DNA of 64,000 nucleotides from Polytrichum commune (GCA_950295325.1 OX485803.1:54079554-54143553), one strand, 5' to 3'; counted from the stretch's first letter, positions 24,304 through 36,379 are shown. Program-made: numbers and translations. The notes: generated from the sequence alone by a model not told the origin.

Positions 24304-26233
24304 CTATAGTTTATCTATCAACTTTTCCATTGTTTTCTGCATGCTAAGTAATAAAGTCATCTTCATTTCGTCACTTTTCTTGAAGCTATCTATGAGACGA
24401 TTGCTACCATCTTCTATCACGTTAATGCAACGTTCTAAAAACAGGTCGTCCTTACGTTTTGGTTTGGGGGATTTCGAGATGCTCTCCCCGCTCCCTTGGC
24501 ACGTGGTGTTGGCGTCCAATGTGGCAGTGACCGCGGGGCTTCCCGGATCGACCGCACTCGCATGTGCATGCGACACTACATTGGCCCTATCATACATAAA
24601 CTCGTCCACGAGTTGGTACCACCTGCACTTCTCCGAACGCTGAGACCCTGACTTCGCATTCATGGCCTTGTCCTCCTTGTAATCGTTGTAGATGGCGCTC
24701 CACTTCTTTCGACAGGCTTCGCTATCTTTTGTGAAGTCGGGGCAGAGAGACACGAGTTTGGTGTGCAACCGGGACCAGTTGTCCACACTTAAATCAAATT
24801 CACGGGTTAGACGGACATCCAAAATTTAGGGGCACTCACACACACCTATACGATTCCAAAGAAACACCTAGCATGCGTGGAAAAACTTTCTGTTGGTTGA
24901 AATAAATTTCCTAATTCGATTTTGGTTTGGGGAGGATGCTCTCTGCAGAGCATCCAGCAGAGTGTAGCAGCATTGCAGTAATGTTAACCCACAACAGAAA
25001 TGAAAAAAAAACTAAAAAAATGAAGCAGCACTTATTGATTAAACTGCAGGGCAGTCTGCAGACTGCAGCATTACCCAATTACGGCTCCAGGGGATAACAG
25101 TATAATGAAAACCAAAAAACACTCACTCGATTGTGATCCAGAGGCTCTGCTGCAGAGGTGTAGTCTCTGTAGTAAGGTTATGGGTTGAAAAAACCCGAAT
25201 TTTAAGCTTAGGCCTACTCTGGGCAGCAGCAGCAGAAACCGGCTGTTTGTGCAGCCCAATACAACCAGGAAAAAAAACAGCAATTCAATGTGAAAACTTG
25301 TCTGTGCAGGGGCTGTACTGCAGACCGGTGCTGCAGACTGTCAACAGCAGAGGGTGCTGTTTCTGGGCCCGGTACATACAAGAAAAATATACAGTGTACC
25401 CTCTATAAATGTTAACCCTCGGGAGTGGATCAAAGTTAACATTTATATAGGTGTTAACAATTAACAATTAACAATTTATTTTTTTGAGCAAAATACAAAT
25501 CTTAACATTTATAAATATAAGCAATCGTGAAGAGTCCTTGTGAGAGAATACCATTCATAAAATTGCAAATTCAATCAAAATTTTATTCAATATCAAGTTT
25601 ACAAATCACGAGTGAGAGGGAGAGGAATGTAACTGGTTTAGGGTTTAGGTACAAAAACAAAGCGGGAGGGCATTGTAAAATTTGCAATCCTAACATACAT
25701 TTGCCCAACACACATGATATCCACATATAATAATTGTTAGAGAAGAGGGTACCTTGCTTGGGCGGGGCACTGAAAGTGTTCTGCATATCCCCCCTTATGG
25801 TGATTAGCTGTATCACCCAGTGGTCCTTCCAAGGCCCAATATTTTTTTGAAGCTCCACATCCTCTTTGCCCTCATCTAGTTCCACGACTTCAGGTTTTTT
25901 CTTTACGACCCTGCGCTTCTTGGTGGTCTTGGGAAGATCAGTAACGCGTTCCTGCGAGCCACTTTTCTGGGACGCCTCCGATAGGTCGATGGGGGCGGTA
26001 GCGCTGCCATTGGGGGGGGGCGGGAATCCAATACCCGGGACATGAGGCATGAAGGAATGTGGGAAAAGAAACGGCATTTGATTTGGCACGTGTGGGAATC
26101 CCTGGAAGAATGGTGGTGGTGCCATGGCATGCCGTTGTGTGGTGAATGCACCAATTGGCGCAGGAGGGAATCCGCTCGATGTGCCTACATGTTTGGGGGG
26201 ACTCACATCTCGCATTGTGCCCTGGGAGTCCAT
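24304..26233 (-). pseudogene. PIF Myb/trihelix-like ORF, two exons
   Basis: In plant PIF elements this second protein recruits the transposase to DNA and to the nucleus. Exon 1 most likely starts at the ATG at 26233 (MDSQGTMRDVSPPKHVGTSS), runs through a Pro-rich region and a KKRRVVKKK basic stretch into GPWKDHWVIQLITIRGDM, and ends at 25753 with donor CAAG|GTACCC. Exon 2 (about 24805-24304) continues the Myb-like fold: VDNWSRLHTKLVSL, SEACRKKWSAIYNDYKED and KCRWYQLVDEFM, ending in a C-terminal helix (MQKTMEKLIDKL). The element 2 homologue has acceptor CAG|GTGTGGAT; here the same place reads TTTAAGTGTGGAC, so the in-frame acceptor AG is lost. Using the remaining AG would shift the frame. Confidence 0.8.
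25392..25520. mobile_element. Pogo-like MITE end inside PIF 1 intron
   Basis: After TA comes CAGTGTACCCTCTATAAATG, then TTAACCCTCGGGAGTGG. This matches the right end of the pogo-like element at 48151-49127 read inward (CTCTATAAATGTTAC...TCGGGAGTAG). The far boundary is unclear because TTAACATTTATA repeats at 25,435 and 25,505. Confidence 0.5.
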
Positions 26234-26964
26234 GCAATGCAATCCAGGGAAAACAAATTGACACTTTGATAGCACGAATAGCTGCAGTAATGGAAAAAGC
26301 AGAGAAGAAGAAGAAGAAAAAAAAAAAAAAACGCTGCGACAGGGCACTTCAAGGTGCGATGTCGCCGGTGGGAATAGCTGCAGTGGAGGGGATGTCGCAG
26401 TCAGGGCGACCCTGTTCAAGTATTGGGGGGCAGTGACAATTGAGCACGACGAAGAGCACCTCCGAGCATGGAGCAGGTGGATGAGCAGGACGGAGAGCAG
26501 GATGAGCAGGCCGGAGAGCAGGAGTGCCACCACCACGAAGCGCCGGAGAATATCTGATGTCGACAAGAGGATGCCACAGGAGGTGGGAGATGGCACAGGA
26601 GGTGACAGAAGGTGGAAGAGGAGGGTGGCGAAGGTGACTGGATTTGACGGCGATGGCGAGAGAGAGTACTGGCGATGGCGACAGGAGCGACGCGAGGGAA
26701 GAGGGAGGCGAGTCGGGGAAGGTGGGAGGTCGACGGCGAGTCGGGGGAGGTGGGAATTCGACGTGGAGGTGGGCCACATGCCGAGGTGGCACCGGCTGCC
26801 TCTCCTACCAGTGGGTTTCCCCTGGTAGGCCGGTGCTGCCGCTCCTCCACGCCACGGGGGACTGCCGGCGAGGTGGCTGCCCACGGTGTGGTGGCAGGAC
26901 GTTGGGCGCTACCAATCAGGAGCCCCAGGTCAAGCTGCCTACCGCTTGTATGGTTGCGGCCTTA

Positions 26965-27763
26965 GTGTGGCCCACACACTATGAATCATCTTCGATCTAC
27001 GTGTGAATGATCTTGCAATTGTTTGGCGGCAACTTGGCATGGGACATTTGCTGCTACATATATAACAAGTTACAAATGCCATTCTAATTAACATGGTACA
27101 CTAAATTCTACTGTCACATCAAACCATATATGAAGTTTATCTCAATTATGCATAACCTTGTGGCAGTGCTTTTGAGAGATGTTAATGAGGTGCATGCCAC
27201 ACGAGAGCCAGAGGAAGTTTCACAACTTCCTCCAACATGGCATTTTGCTTTTAAAAAGTCTCCTTTTCCTTGTTTTTCTCCTTATATTGTGGAATTCCGG
27301 GCACTAGTGCCCGGTAGTTGCGAACTCCATTTATTGTGCCATGTCACTCTACTTTATTGCCAAGTAGATCCCGAAGCAATATCCAAAGCAAAATCCAAAG
27401 CTAAAAAGTCATTGTTGCCACTCCCCATACTTCCTCTCATGTGGCAACCACTTGCTCATTTGAACCAATGCTATTCATCCAACTCACTGCCGTTCATGCA
27501 AGTTTCCTCCCGTGTGGTTTGGGCCTGAGTTGCCTCTCATTGCAAGTTTGTCATCTCAAAAACTAGATGCATATGGTTTTAGCATGCTTGTTGGCCCAAC
27601 AAGTTTGGAGATGAGCAATCGACATCATTTGGCAACTCTACTACATAATTGTAACGTCATGGGCCATGATAGTTTTCCATAGCCCACACTAAATCTCATA
27701 ACGATGATTAATGTGGACTACATTAACATTCAACCCATGCTAAAGTTGTAGTGAAAAATGAAC
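26965..27763. other. Spacer, no convincing gene
   Basis: A 132-codon plus-strand frame (27130-27528) has no recognisable domain and an ordinary lysine/serine/leucine mixture. It is probably chance. No element ends were seen. Confidence 0.45.
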
Positions 27764-27768
27764 GTGGG

Positions 27769-29246
27769 TGTGAGCCCAAAATGGTGCCCACATGTGGTGA
27801 TTAACTCTTCGAACCCAATTTTAGTTTGACTTTGAGGTGTTATGATTATTCACAAAACATAAAAAGAGTGAAGTGTGGTGTGGATTTAAGTTTAGGCATT
27901 AGAATGTGTGGTGTAGTTATTTCAAGGTTTGATTTCAATAAGAGGATGCCTTGATTATGGGAGTAGTGGGTAAGGTGAAGCAAGGTGAGCTCCGCGGGTT
28001 AAATGCCCACTTTTGGATCCACCTTGGTAGTTTAGGAAGAAGGAAGCTTGGTGGAAGGGGATTAGTCCCTACTTTGAAGGTGAAGGTTAAGGGATTGTGA
28101 TTGGAGGTGCTAATCCTCTCACCCTATCCTCACCTCTCTCTCCCTCTCTCCCTCTTTGCTACTTAAGGTGTTTTCTCTCTCATTTACAACTCTCTCCATC
28201 AAGCGCTCTCAAGGGAGCAAGCTCTTAAGAGCTTGAGCCACGTGTGTGGGTCATTAGTTTTAGTGAAGTTAAGTAGTTAAGCTCTCCCTCTCAAATCCTC
28301 TCAAGGGGAGCGAGCTCTTAGAGTTTGAGGCTTATGTGTGGATTAGTTAGTTATAGTGAAGTTAGGAAGTTAATCCCTCTTATGAGTAGGGGAAGCTTAG
28401 AGTCATTGGACTAAGCTCATGAGTAGTGGTTAGATTGGATTAATTTAGTGGGAGGTGTGCATTCATTAGTTAAGAGGCTTAGATAAGCAATTGATTAAGC
28501 ACTAGAGTTGAAATTAGTTTGGTGTTGATTTCATCAACTGTTGCCGGGACTGCTAGTCCAGGGCCTCCCAAGGCTCAACTGCTGCCGGGACTGCTAGTCC
28601 AGGGGCCTCCCAAGGCTCGTTATCTCAGTAGCCGAAAGGGCCGAGACCAGCTCATTGAAGTGGTGAAAGCAAAGGTCAACTTTAAGGGAACCTGGATGGT
28701 TGGTTTAAGCTGGGTTACCGAGGATTGGTTTAGGGGCCTAAAGCTTAGCCCAAATCGAACATTATCACTAAAACTAAGCATAGGGCAAGTTATGCATTTT
28801 AGATTATTCTAGTGCATATGTAAGTTTTAGACTTATTAGGCTAGGTAGTTTGAGGTGTGGCTTGCTAGTAAATGTAATTGGGGTGGACTAGTAAGAACAG
28901 TGTTTTTGAACACTCGCATCTTATTGGGCAAATAAATCACTTGCATTATTAATGGAGAAGGTGGATGACCCCCGCGATGACGAGACAAAGGAGGTTAGGC
29001 CAAAGGTTGCGAGGGGGATGTCTTTAAAGGCATGTGTGGCCACGGCCGCGGGTTGGACTCTTGAGAAAGCCAACTCTAGCACAAGCCAAGAGGCCAACAT
29101 TAATAAAGTACAATGAGTGAGACATTACATGTTCATTTGGACATGAAAATTACCTTGCACATGGTTCAATGTTGTAATAGATAAATGTGATTCTCAAAGT
29201 CATCACCTGGACTAGGACGCTTAAGGGTGGTGGATTTGGCCTCACA
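27769..29246 (+). mobile_element. Putative solo LTR A, 5-bp duplication GTGGG
   Basis: A 1,478-bp unit starting TGTGAGCCCAAAATGG and ending TTTGGCCTCACA, flanked by GTGGG at 27764-27768 and 29247-29251. TG...CA ends with a 5-bp duplication are the mark of LTR retrotransposon integration. With no internal coding region, a solo LTR left by recombination is the simplest reading. It includes a TACTTAAG TATA-like site near 28,160 and AATAAATC near 28,931. Its first 30 bp and last 45 bp match element B (32381-34089): GCCCACATGTG at the start, GGACTA...AAGGGTGG at the end. A 41-bp tandem pair with TGCCGGGACTGCTAGTCCA lies at 28535-28616. Confidence 0.78.
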
Positions 29247-29251
29247 GTGGG

Positions 29252-29992
29252 CCACATTAATTGTTACTTTAGAAATGAATGTGAACGATTACTATATTTT
29301 GTGCTACGGTTTGTCCTATTATTAATATTCAAAATGTTGGTCGGAAGTCTTCATGAAGACTTAGGGGAAGACTCGAGATCTCGGACTCACGTTGACCAGA
29401 AAATTAATGTGGCCCATGCTAATTGTCCACCCACACTAACAAGACTAGTTAGTGTACTTGCCAAGCCGGCCTCTCATGGTTCGCATCGGTCTTTGCTCTA
29501 TGCTTCGATGTGTTTTGATAAGATATTTAGGAAGTTTCAATGGGATGGGGTGGCTCTACGTTTGAAGTGGTGTGCCTCGAATCACATGGAGAAAACATCA
29601 TAAGTTGGTATCCAATGACACTTTGTGAGCGATACATTGGGTGCACTAAGTCAATTGGGATGCTCTCACTGATCATGGCACGATTGAATGGCGGAAGACC
29701 CGGGGCCAATGAACGGGAAGAACTGATCGCTAGTTACACATGAACGGGTTGAAGAATAGACTTTGGGAAATTAAAATAACCCATCATTTTAGAGGAATAT
29801 GTAGACATATTCCTTGCATTTTTAAGGTAATAACCACCTATAGATCACAACATGTACCCAATTGGACTTGGAAACACTAGGAATGGATCAATTATGCACA
29901 AAAATCTCCCCAGACACTGCCCCGGATGAGGCTCAAGGAGGAGGCTTTACGGACAACTCTATCAATCATAATAGGGTCTCGTGCCCTGAGAT
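29252..29992. repeat. Spacer with R2b copy (about 29700-29930)
   Basis: The right part resembles 17,590-17,850. A small frame at 29,187-29,603 and its complement are not recognisable. No gene is called. Confidence 0.5.
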
Positions 29993-29995
29993 TTA

Positions 29996-30497
29996 GGGCC
30001 ACTTCGCACACGAGCCAAGAGCCATGACCATGAGATTGTGAGAGCCCAAAAGAAAGTGAGATTCGAAGGCCGTCCCAACACACCTCCAAAATCATGTAGT
30101 GTGGTCACGGACCCTCAAGTGTAGTGTGAAGTCACATGTGACCAGGCCCTCAGCTAAATGCTATTTCAATGAATTTTTATTCATTCGGGTCTTCACACGT
30201 GAGAAAATAGAATGAATCAACGGTTGTGAGTGTTTGGAGTACCATGGTCTCCCGGTTTTGTGTTAGGCCTACCTCCAAGAGGTGGTTTTTGAAAATAATC
30301 CAAGTGACCATGAAACATGATCCATTTGATGCTATGTAGGAATCCATGTAGACATTACATCCATTGTGCATTTACATACTTCGTTGGTCCCTCAAGCATA
30401 GTGTGAAGCGAACTTGGACTAGCTCCACCTTTTCCGTCAATGAGAGTGCTTGAAGTGTAATGGTCACGGGCACTCAATCTCGTGTGTGAAGTGACCC
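29996..30497 (+). mobile_element. PIF-type MITE, family M2 (502 bp)
   Basis: The ends are GGGCCACTTCGCACACGAG and, reverse-complemented, GGGTCACTTCACACACGAG. Flanks are TTA (29993-29995) and TAA (30498-30500), one base different. It is collinear and highly similar to 39198-39696 through its whole length (CACCTCCAAAATCATGTAG, TCTCCCGGTTTTGTGTTA). Non-coding. Confidence 0.88.
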
Positions 30498-30604
30498 TAA
30501 AATTATCACTTATTCCACAAAAGCCGGCAGCCGAGTGGAACCCGCCGGCTTACTTAATTACCTATTGCCCATGCTTAAATCACGAGGCTTTCATGGTGGG
30601 ATTT

Positions 30605-30687
30605 GGGCGAACCAACCCATACATTGGTTCTTTGTTGGATGCCTAAACCCTTGCCTCCAAGGAACCAATGTATGGGTTGGTTCGCCC
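30605..30687. repeat. Perfect long hairpin
   Basis: GGGCGAACCAACCCATACAT at 30605 continues to 30630 and is exactly reverse-complemented by the segment ending at 30687, giving about 26 paired bases around a short loop. It may be a miniature inverted-repeat element or a foldback from a deleted MITE; no flanking duplication is clear. Confidence 0.75.
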
Positions 30688-30711
30688 CAACCCTCATGGT
30701 GGCATGTGGGT

Positions 30712-31108
30712 GAGTACACTAAATATTGTATTTAGTGTCATATGGTATTGTACGTCACTATAAGATGATAAACGACACTTCTAATTATAAGTTCACATGT
30801 ACTGTCACGGATTATTGAAATGTGGATGAAATCCATGCCAATTATTGAAACAAGTTTTGGTATATTTTGCATTCTTACAATTATGTAATGAAATGTTTTC
30901 ATGGATGATTGAAATCTGGATGAAAAATCGCTTAGTAAGTGACAATGATTGCCACATTGTAATTCTCTAATGCGCAATGTGTTTCACAAGGATCGACAAA
31001 TAATGTTAGGTTGTACTTAGTGTTTGTGACACTATACGGTCGGTTCAATATTAGTATTGAACAAGACAAATAGAATTGGTGACACTACATATAATATTTA
31101 GTGTAGTG
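30712..31108. mobile_element. CACTA-like MITE
   Basis: The right end, reverse-complemented, reads CACTACACTAAATATTATA, and the left reads GAGTACACTAAATATTG, inverted repeats of roughly 30 bp including a shared AGTGTCA. The CACTA start is kept only at the right. No coding frame. A related short fragment lies at 17,068. Confidence 0.5.
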
Positions 31109-32375
31109 GGATCCCATGACTTGTATGTCAACGCATTCAAGATAAGGTAGATGAGGCTAATTCGGTTAGCTTCCTTCATCGGACACCTATTTTGGCTTCT
31201 AACGGCGGTACATTCACTCTAATTTGGTGAGTGAATAATACATGGTGATTTAGTTGCCGTCTTCATGATATTTGAGTTAGTCACCTTCGCAAAAATCAAA
31301 CTACACCCACCCATCCTTCATATTTAGGGGTGTTATCCACCAAGCTATGATATGCTTGATTTTTGTGGGCGAGGTGGGCAAATTAGGAGGCAGGTTGTGA
31401 GGTGCCAACCAACTTGTATTGTGGGTATTCTATAATGAAAAGCCAATTCGACTATGTTTTATATTGCCCGTGACCACTTTAGAGACATGACACATTCAAT
31501 ATTGGCATTAAACTTGGATTTCATTGGCAAATGACCCATGTGGAATTTGCTAATGATATTGTCCACTTACACAACATTGAACAATATAGAAAAGTTCCCC
31601 CTATAACACTAGATTGGGAAGCAAAGAATATTTGATTCCAGAGCCCAAATCAACATCTTCCTCGACTCCGATTTCAACGATTTCAATTTTTTTGGTTATG
31701 ATTCGCAATTGTTAACATGCTCAAGCTTTCAATCCTCAAATTCATTAGTTGAATGATTCCCTAGAGCCGAGAAAAACACAATCTCATATTGGTTGTTGGT
31801 TCATTTAACCATGTGAATTATGGGCTAGAGGAAGCGTCACTTGCATGTGAACTTAAACCATGTGAACAATTGTCCATAACAAACAAGTTTGCAAGTAGGT
31901 TACTTGTCGCAACACTTAGGTGTTTGTGAACGAAAGGTGGTTGTCATGAAGGAACTGGAGTGGTCACTACAAACATAGATGTTTGAAAAATAGAAGGCCA
32001 TTAAAGTTATCATTTATATCATTTAACATTTTGGTCGGGAGTTGGTAGTTTTGCTCACAGCGTGTTCCATGTTTGATAAGTTTTAGGTACAATTTTGGAG
32101 TTGGTGTGGAGGTTTCGTTGAAGAAGGTTCTACATTGGATACATGCACCTAATTCCTTGCCAAACATGGAATGTTTTGTATGCACAATATTACCAATTCA
32201 CGACCAAAGCTCCCATGAAAAAAATGGCTAACTCTATTTTGACTGCAAAAGAATAATAATAATAATAATAATAAACCTTTGCACTAGTGCATGCACAAGC
32301 TTACATTTGAACCATGTGGCCAGGAAGATATACTTCAAGACAACCACACATGATTATCATGATCCTTATTCAAAA
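31109..32375. repeat. Spacer with inverted copy of R3
   Basis: About 31,140-31,690 holds the inverted counterpart of 18,905-19,235 (CTTGGATTTCATTGGCAAATG, GATTGGGAAGCAAAGAATATT). An (AAT)n microsatellite lies at about 32,251-32,272. No gene seen. Confidence 0.5.
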
Positions 32376-32380
32376 ACAAT

Positions 32381-34089
32381 TGTGAGCCCAAATTGAGGGC
32401 CCACATGTGCTTTTAAGCTTTAAAGTTAATAAATTAGGGGTTTGGATTTTCTATTACATATTCAAAAAGTAAAAAGAGTGTTATGTTGAAATTTAAATGT
32501 AGAAGTAAGGGGTAGGCTAGATTGTTATTAGTTATGGTTAAAGGGTGAAGTTGGGATTTCATTAATTAGTTAGTCGGGTTAATAGGATTAGACCTTAGAG
32601 TTTAATGAGCTGGGTTAATTAGGCTAGATTAGGCATGGTCAGTGTTTGTTTTAGGGGGGGGGGCCTGTACCCCTAGATTTTTCAGGAGCTCGGGATCGGG
32701 ACTGTAGAACGGTTGGAGGCGGCCTCTCTGAGGAGGAGTGTGTGCTGGTTCGGGAGAAGAAGGTGCGGGGGCCGGGGTGGCGGCGAAGCCCTGCTAACAT
32801 GCCGAGTTTTCTATGTCTGGAGCATTGCGGCAGTAAGCCGCAACCAAGGTACCTCGGGACAACACACTGCTGATGGTGTACACTCATAAAAAGGGGGAGA
32901 AGGGAAATGTGAAGTAGGCTGCGAACAAGAAGGGGAAGAGATAAGCGTGAAGAAGGAGCTTAGGAGGAGGCGCTGTCGAATTCCCGACTACATATCACCC
33001 TCATCAACGGGTGAATTGCCAGGAGAGAAAATAGGGGGGGAGAAGCTGGAGACTGTGGGGCAGTCTGATTTTTGTCGTGAATTCTCGATCCTTGGTGGTT
33101 GGCTGCAAGATTGAAGTGATGTGGACAGGAGATCAGTAAGGGAGGTCAGAATAACTTGAACCCTCGCCGGAGGAAAGTAGGCTGGAATTTGAAGGAGAAG
33201 GTTGCTACCTCTGGCGGATGCGGAACAGGGCGGCTCAACCGGATCTGAGAGCTGATGGGCAGCTGCTTATCGAATCACAAGGGACTGGATGTGAGGTCTC
33301 TCGGCAATTGGTGGTGTCCTTGCTGTGGACTCGAAGGGTTGCACTGGAAGATGTGCCCTCGGAATTGAGGAGAAATTCAGGATGAAGGACTTCCTATCGG
33401 GGAGAATCTAACAACAATGCAACGTTGACATCGGAAGTAGACTGGAAAAATGCAGTTGAGTGAGGGAGGCAATCGGCATTTGCCCCTGGAGTTGCTGGAT
33501 TGATCCCCGAAGAGTAACAGTTCAGTGCTGAACTCCCCAGAGGAGGCTAAGGCTGCGGGTTGCACTTCAGCTTAAGCTGGGAGGTGCCATTACTGTCGGG
33601 ACGAGGGAAATCCAGCAGGGTCGGAGCTGAGGCGACTCATAGTCCAGAACAGGGGATAAGTCAATCAGTTGGTAATTTAAAGGTTAGGACTAGAGCTTGT
33701 TTGAGTTGGGTAGGTAGTTCGGTTGGAGGAGGATTAGGTAGGGGTTGGATTAAAGGGATATGGATGGGCAAGCCAAAGGTGCAACTGGTGAGGCCTTTAT
33801 GCCATTATGAAATAGTTAGCTTAGTTAATTACTTCAATTATTGTGGGGTGGAGGCTTAGGAGTGAGTGTTCATTGGATGAGTGTGTGTGGCAATAATAAT
33901 GAGCAAGTGGAGTATTTTTAAATACTTATCACCTCATGCTCTTTGAATAAAGAGTTGTGTGTTTTGAGATTTACATTGGAGGGCACAAGGTGCCTCATGC
34001 GCATGGTTGAGTGTGGTCATTCAAGCATGTGCAAGCCATAGACCTTCACCCGGACTACAACGCATAAGGGTGGGAGTTTAGGCCTCACA
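32381..34089 (+). mobile_element. Putative solo LTR B, 5-bp duplication ACAAT
   Basis: A 1,709-bp unit that starts TGTGAGCCCAAATTGAGGG and ends GTTTAGGCCTCACA, with ACAAT at 32376-32380 and 34090-34094. Its termini match element A. It holds a GC-rich core (about 32,650-33,660) without a credible protein, and AATAAAGAG near 33,945, a plausible LTR poly-A signal. The middle of A and B has diverged strongly, so they are old or different subfamilies. A solo LTR is the best reading; a short non-autonomous TIR element is the alternative. Confidence 0.78.
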
Positions 34090-34094
34090 ACAAT

Positions 34095-34284
34095 CCTTAT
34101 AGGTTCTTGCTTGAAATGAATATAGTTGAAACACAAAATCCTTAAATGGTCAATATTGGCCATACTTGATAGTTTATATGTACAAAGGTCCATAAATTAC
34201 ATGCTAAGTTGAGTTGAATCCTCTTTCAATCAATTACCAACTTGTCGAGAGGAAGAACTAGCAAAACCCTAGATGATGATGATG

Positions 34285-34315
<31 letters not shown>

Positions 34316-35550
34316 GTCCGATCATGGTTGAGGTGGTAAGTCCGGAACCAAAGAGCCATGACAAAAAACATTTTCTTGTAACTGATTATTAATCTACTTG
34401 ATACATGTCATTCTCATTTTCAAGCACTCTCATTGGCTGGAGCTCTGAAGATTCTCCTCAAACATATGTGGTTCTTATATCCTCGTTTCCCTCCCATTTG
34501 TTCTTCAATGTATCCCTCCCAATCATGGGTTGCACGTGTTTCAAACTTCTTTCATCCATTATTGTGTTTGAAGCTTGCAATCTTTGTTGCGCATTTGTTA
34601 GGAGCATGGTTAGGATCAAATATTTCATTTGCTAATGAAGTCCACATGTGCCAAAATAAAATTGTGTGGATACCCACAATTAGTGTTCTTCATTCAAAGC
34701 AAGATATCGTGGCTTAGCGGCATCTCTAAAGAAGAGATAAATTTGGTATTACATTTATTAATATGTTGTTTGTTTTTGAGTTGGATTTTGCACTTGCATG
34801 TTGGAATGTTTTTGTGTCTTCATCTTCAGTACAAATTACAATATGGTGGTGGTGTTTGTGAATGGAGCCCTATACTGCATATTGGTTTGTTGTCCACAAA
34901 GGCTTGTGGAACGAAGGTCGGCAAGTGCAATCACTCACCAAAGCATGATGTGTGAGTTGGAGAAATCAATGATTTCTTTGGCCCAAAGCATTGCAAGAAT
35001 GGGTGGGTATACAATGACAAGTAGACCCTGAAGAAGTGGCACAAATAAAGGATTTGTATCCAAAAATAACTGACAAGAGTATGGCTCAAAATGGGCCGTT
35101 AATGAATCAATTTGCAACAACCATTATAACACAGTGCAAAATTATTAAAGTCAATTGGGCTCATTATTGTGAATTTGTGCAACTACATACTGAACCTTAG
35201 AATCACAAAAGTAAAGTGTGTCAAACATAATGTTGACGAGGTAGGAATTGTTGTCAACAAACTGATACCTCTTCCTATGCCTCTGTTATCAAATTCATAG
35301 AGTTTTTTTTTTTTTTTTTTTTCCCAAATGTCCAAAGTATTCATAGTTCTTTTAATTTTGATAAGAGTGAGGTTGTAGCAATCAACCCACCAAATTGGTG
35401 ACCAAGTGAGATGCAAAACTTGAATGGACTCCTTGTAGCAAAGAGCTGTGCTAGGGATGATATCACAACAACCATAGGGGAGTTGTGTTCATTGAAGGAT
35501 AATGCATAATGAGATTTGAGAAGAGCATGACTAGCACTTTTTAATTGAAC
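34095..35550. other. Spacer; unidentified frames
   Basis: Plus-strand frames at 34,405-35,120 (for example ISFANEVHMCQNKIVWIPTI, and later AQNGPLMNQFATTITQCKI in another frame) could be a decayed coding relic but match no family I recognise. A (GAT)n/(AAT)n microsatellite lies at 34,275-34,315 and a poly-T run at about 35,304. Confidence 0.4.
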
Positions 35551-35973
35551 CTTAATGTAGCTATATAGAAATATGAAGGAAGAAGCATGAGAAAGAATAA
35601 GGTTAGAATAAGGCTACCATGCTAGTCCAAAGATGGATAAAAATTAATCTCATATTATTTATGTGAACCAATGAAGAGAAGAAAAACAATAAAAGGCAAA
35701 GCAAGGAGAGCATGAGATCATCTCACTCCAAACATTGTTTCATATACCTTTGTATAGGTATCTATACTTGTGCAATCTTATCTCTTATTGATTCCAATAG
35801 GTTATGGGCCTACCATGCAAGTGAAGTGCCTAGAGATTTGATTGCATTTGAATTTGCGGAGTGGATCTTGAGGAGTTGGCGCTCTGGAGGTGTTCAAGGT
35901 CGCATTTTGTTGTTAAGCATTTCTTGTTTTTTGTTTTTTTACTTGAATGTATGTTTGATGCAAGAGTATGTGA

Positions 35974-36295
35974 TTTGAGTTTCTTGAGTGTTGAGAGGTT
36001 TATTTAAGAGGTTTGGAGGTGTTTAGACTTCAAGCATTCGACTTAAATGTTTTGAGCGTTCAAAAGTTTCTTTGAGAGCTTTGAAGGTGTTTAGACTCCA
36101 ATAGCACATGATTTGAGAGGCTTGAGTTTTGAGAGATTTATCTGAGAGGTTTAATGGTGTTTAGAATTTAAAATATTTTACTTGAATGTTTTGAGCGTTC
36201 AAGAGTTTCTTTGAGAGCTTTGAAAGTGTTTAAAGTCCAAAACACATAACTTGAGAGGCTTGAGTTTTGAGAAATTTATTTGAGAACGTAAGGTG
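35974..36295 (+). repeat. 138-bp tandem repeat in Copia 5' region
   Basis: Units start at 35974, 36112 and 36250 (third partial), with TTGAGGCTTGAGTTTTGAGAGATTTA-type and GTTTTGAGCGTTCAA blocks. The pattern is rich in TTTGAG/CTTGAG. It lies between the first LTR remnant and the pol relic. Confidence 0.85.
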
Positions 36296-36379
36296 AATTT
36301 GAGTTGAAGAGACTCATTTGAGTGATTTGAGATAACGGTACAAGGGAATTGACCAAATTTCCAAATGATCGCAAGAGTG

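Larger units (their letters stand above)
22536..26961 (+). mobile_element. PIF/Harbinger element 1, complete ends
   Basis: A 4,426-bp element bounded by TTA at 22533-22535 and 26962-26964. Its ends are imperfect inverted repeats: left GGCCGTTACCAGACTAG and right, reverse-complemented, GGCCGCAACCATACAAG, similar for about 26 bp. It carries the two genes of plant PIF elements: a plus-strand DDE transposase and a minus-strand Myb/trihelix-like protein with an intron. The left 250 bp and the intron are dense in CTGCAG/CAGCAGAG motifs. The transposase has one in-frame stop and the partner gene has a damaged splice acceptor, so the copy is probably inactive but young. Confidence 0.93.

Noticed and set aside
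26433..27006. Arg/Gly-rich plus-strand frames in the right part of PIF 1
   Set aside because: They lie opposite the GC-rich 5' region of the Myb-like gene, have repetitive basic composition and no conserved motif; antisense shadows.
32651..32887. Minus-strand frame in the GC-rich core of putative LTR B
   Set aside because: Low-complexity Ser/Arg/Pro composition, no conservation in element A, and it sits inside a non-coding LTR-like unit.
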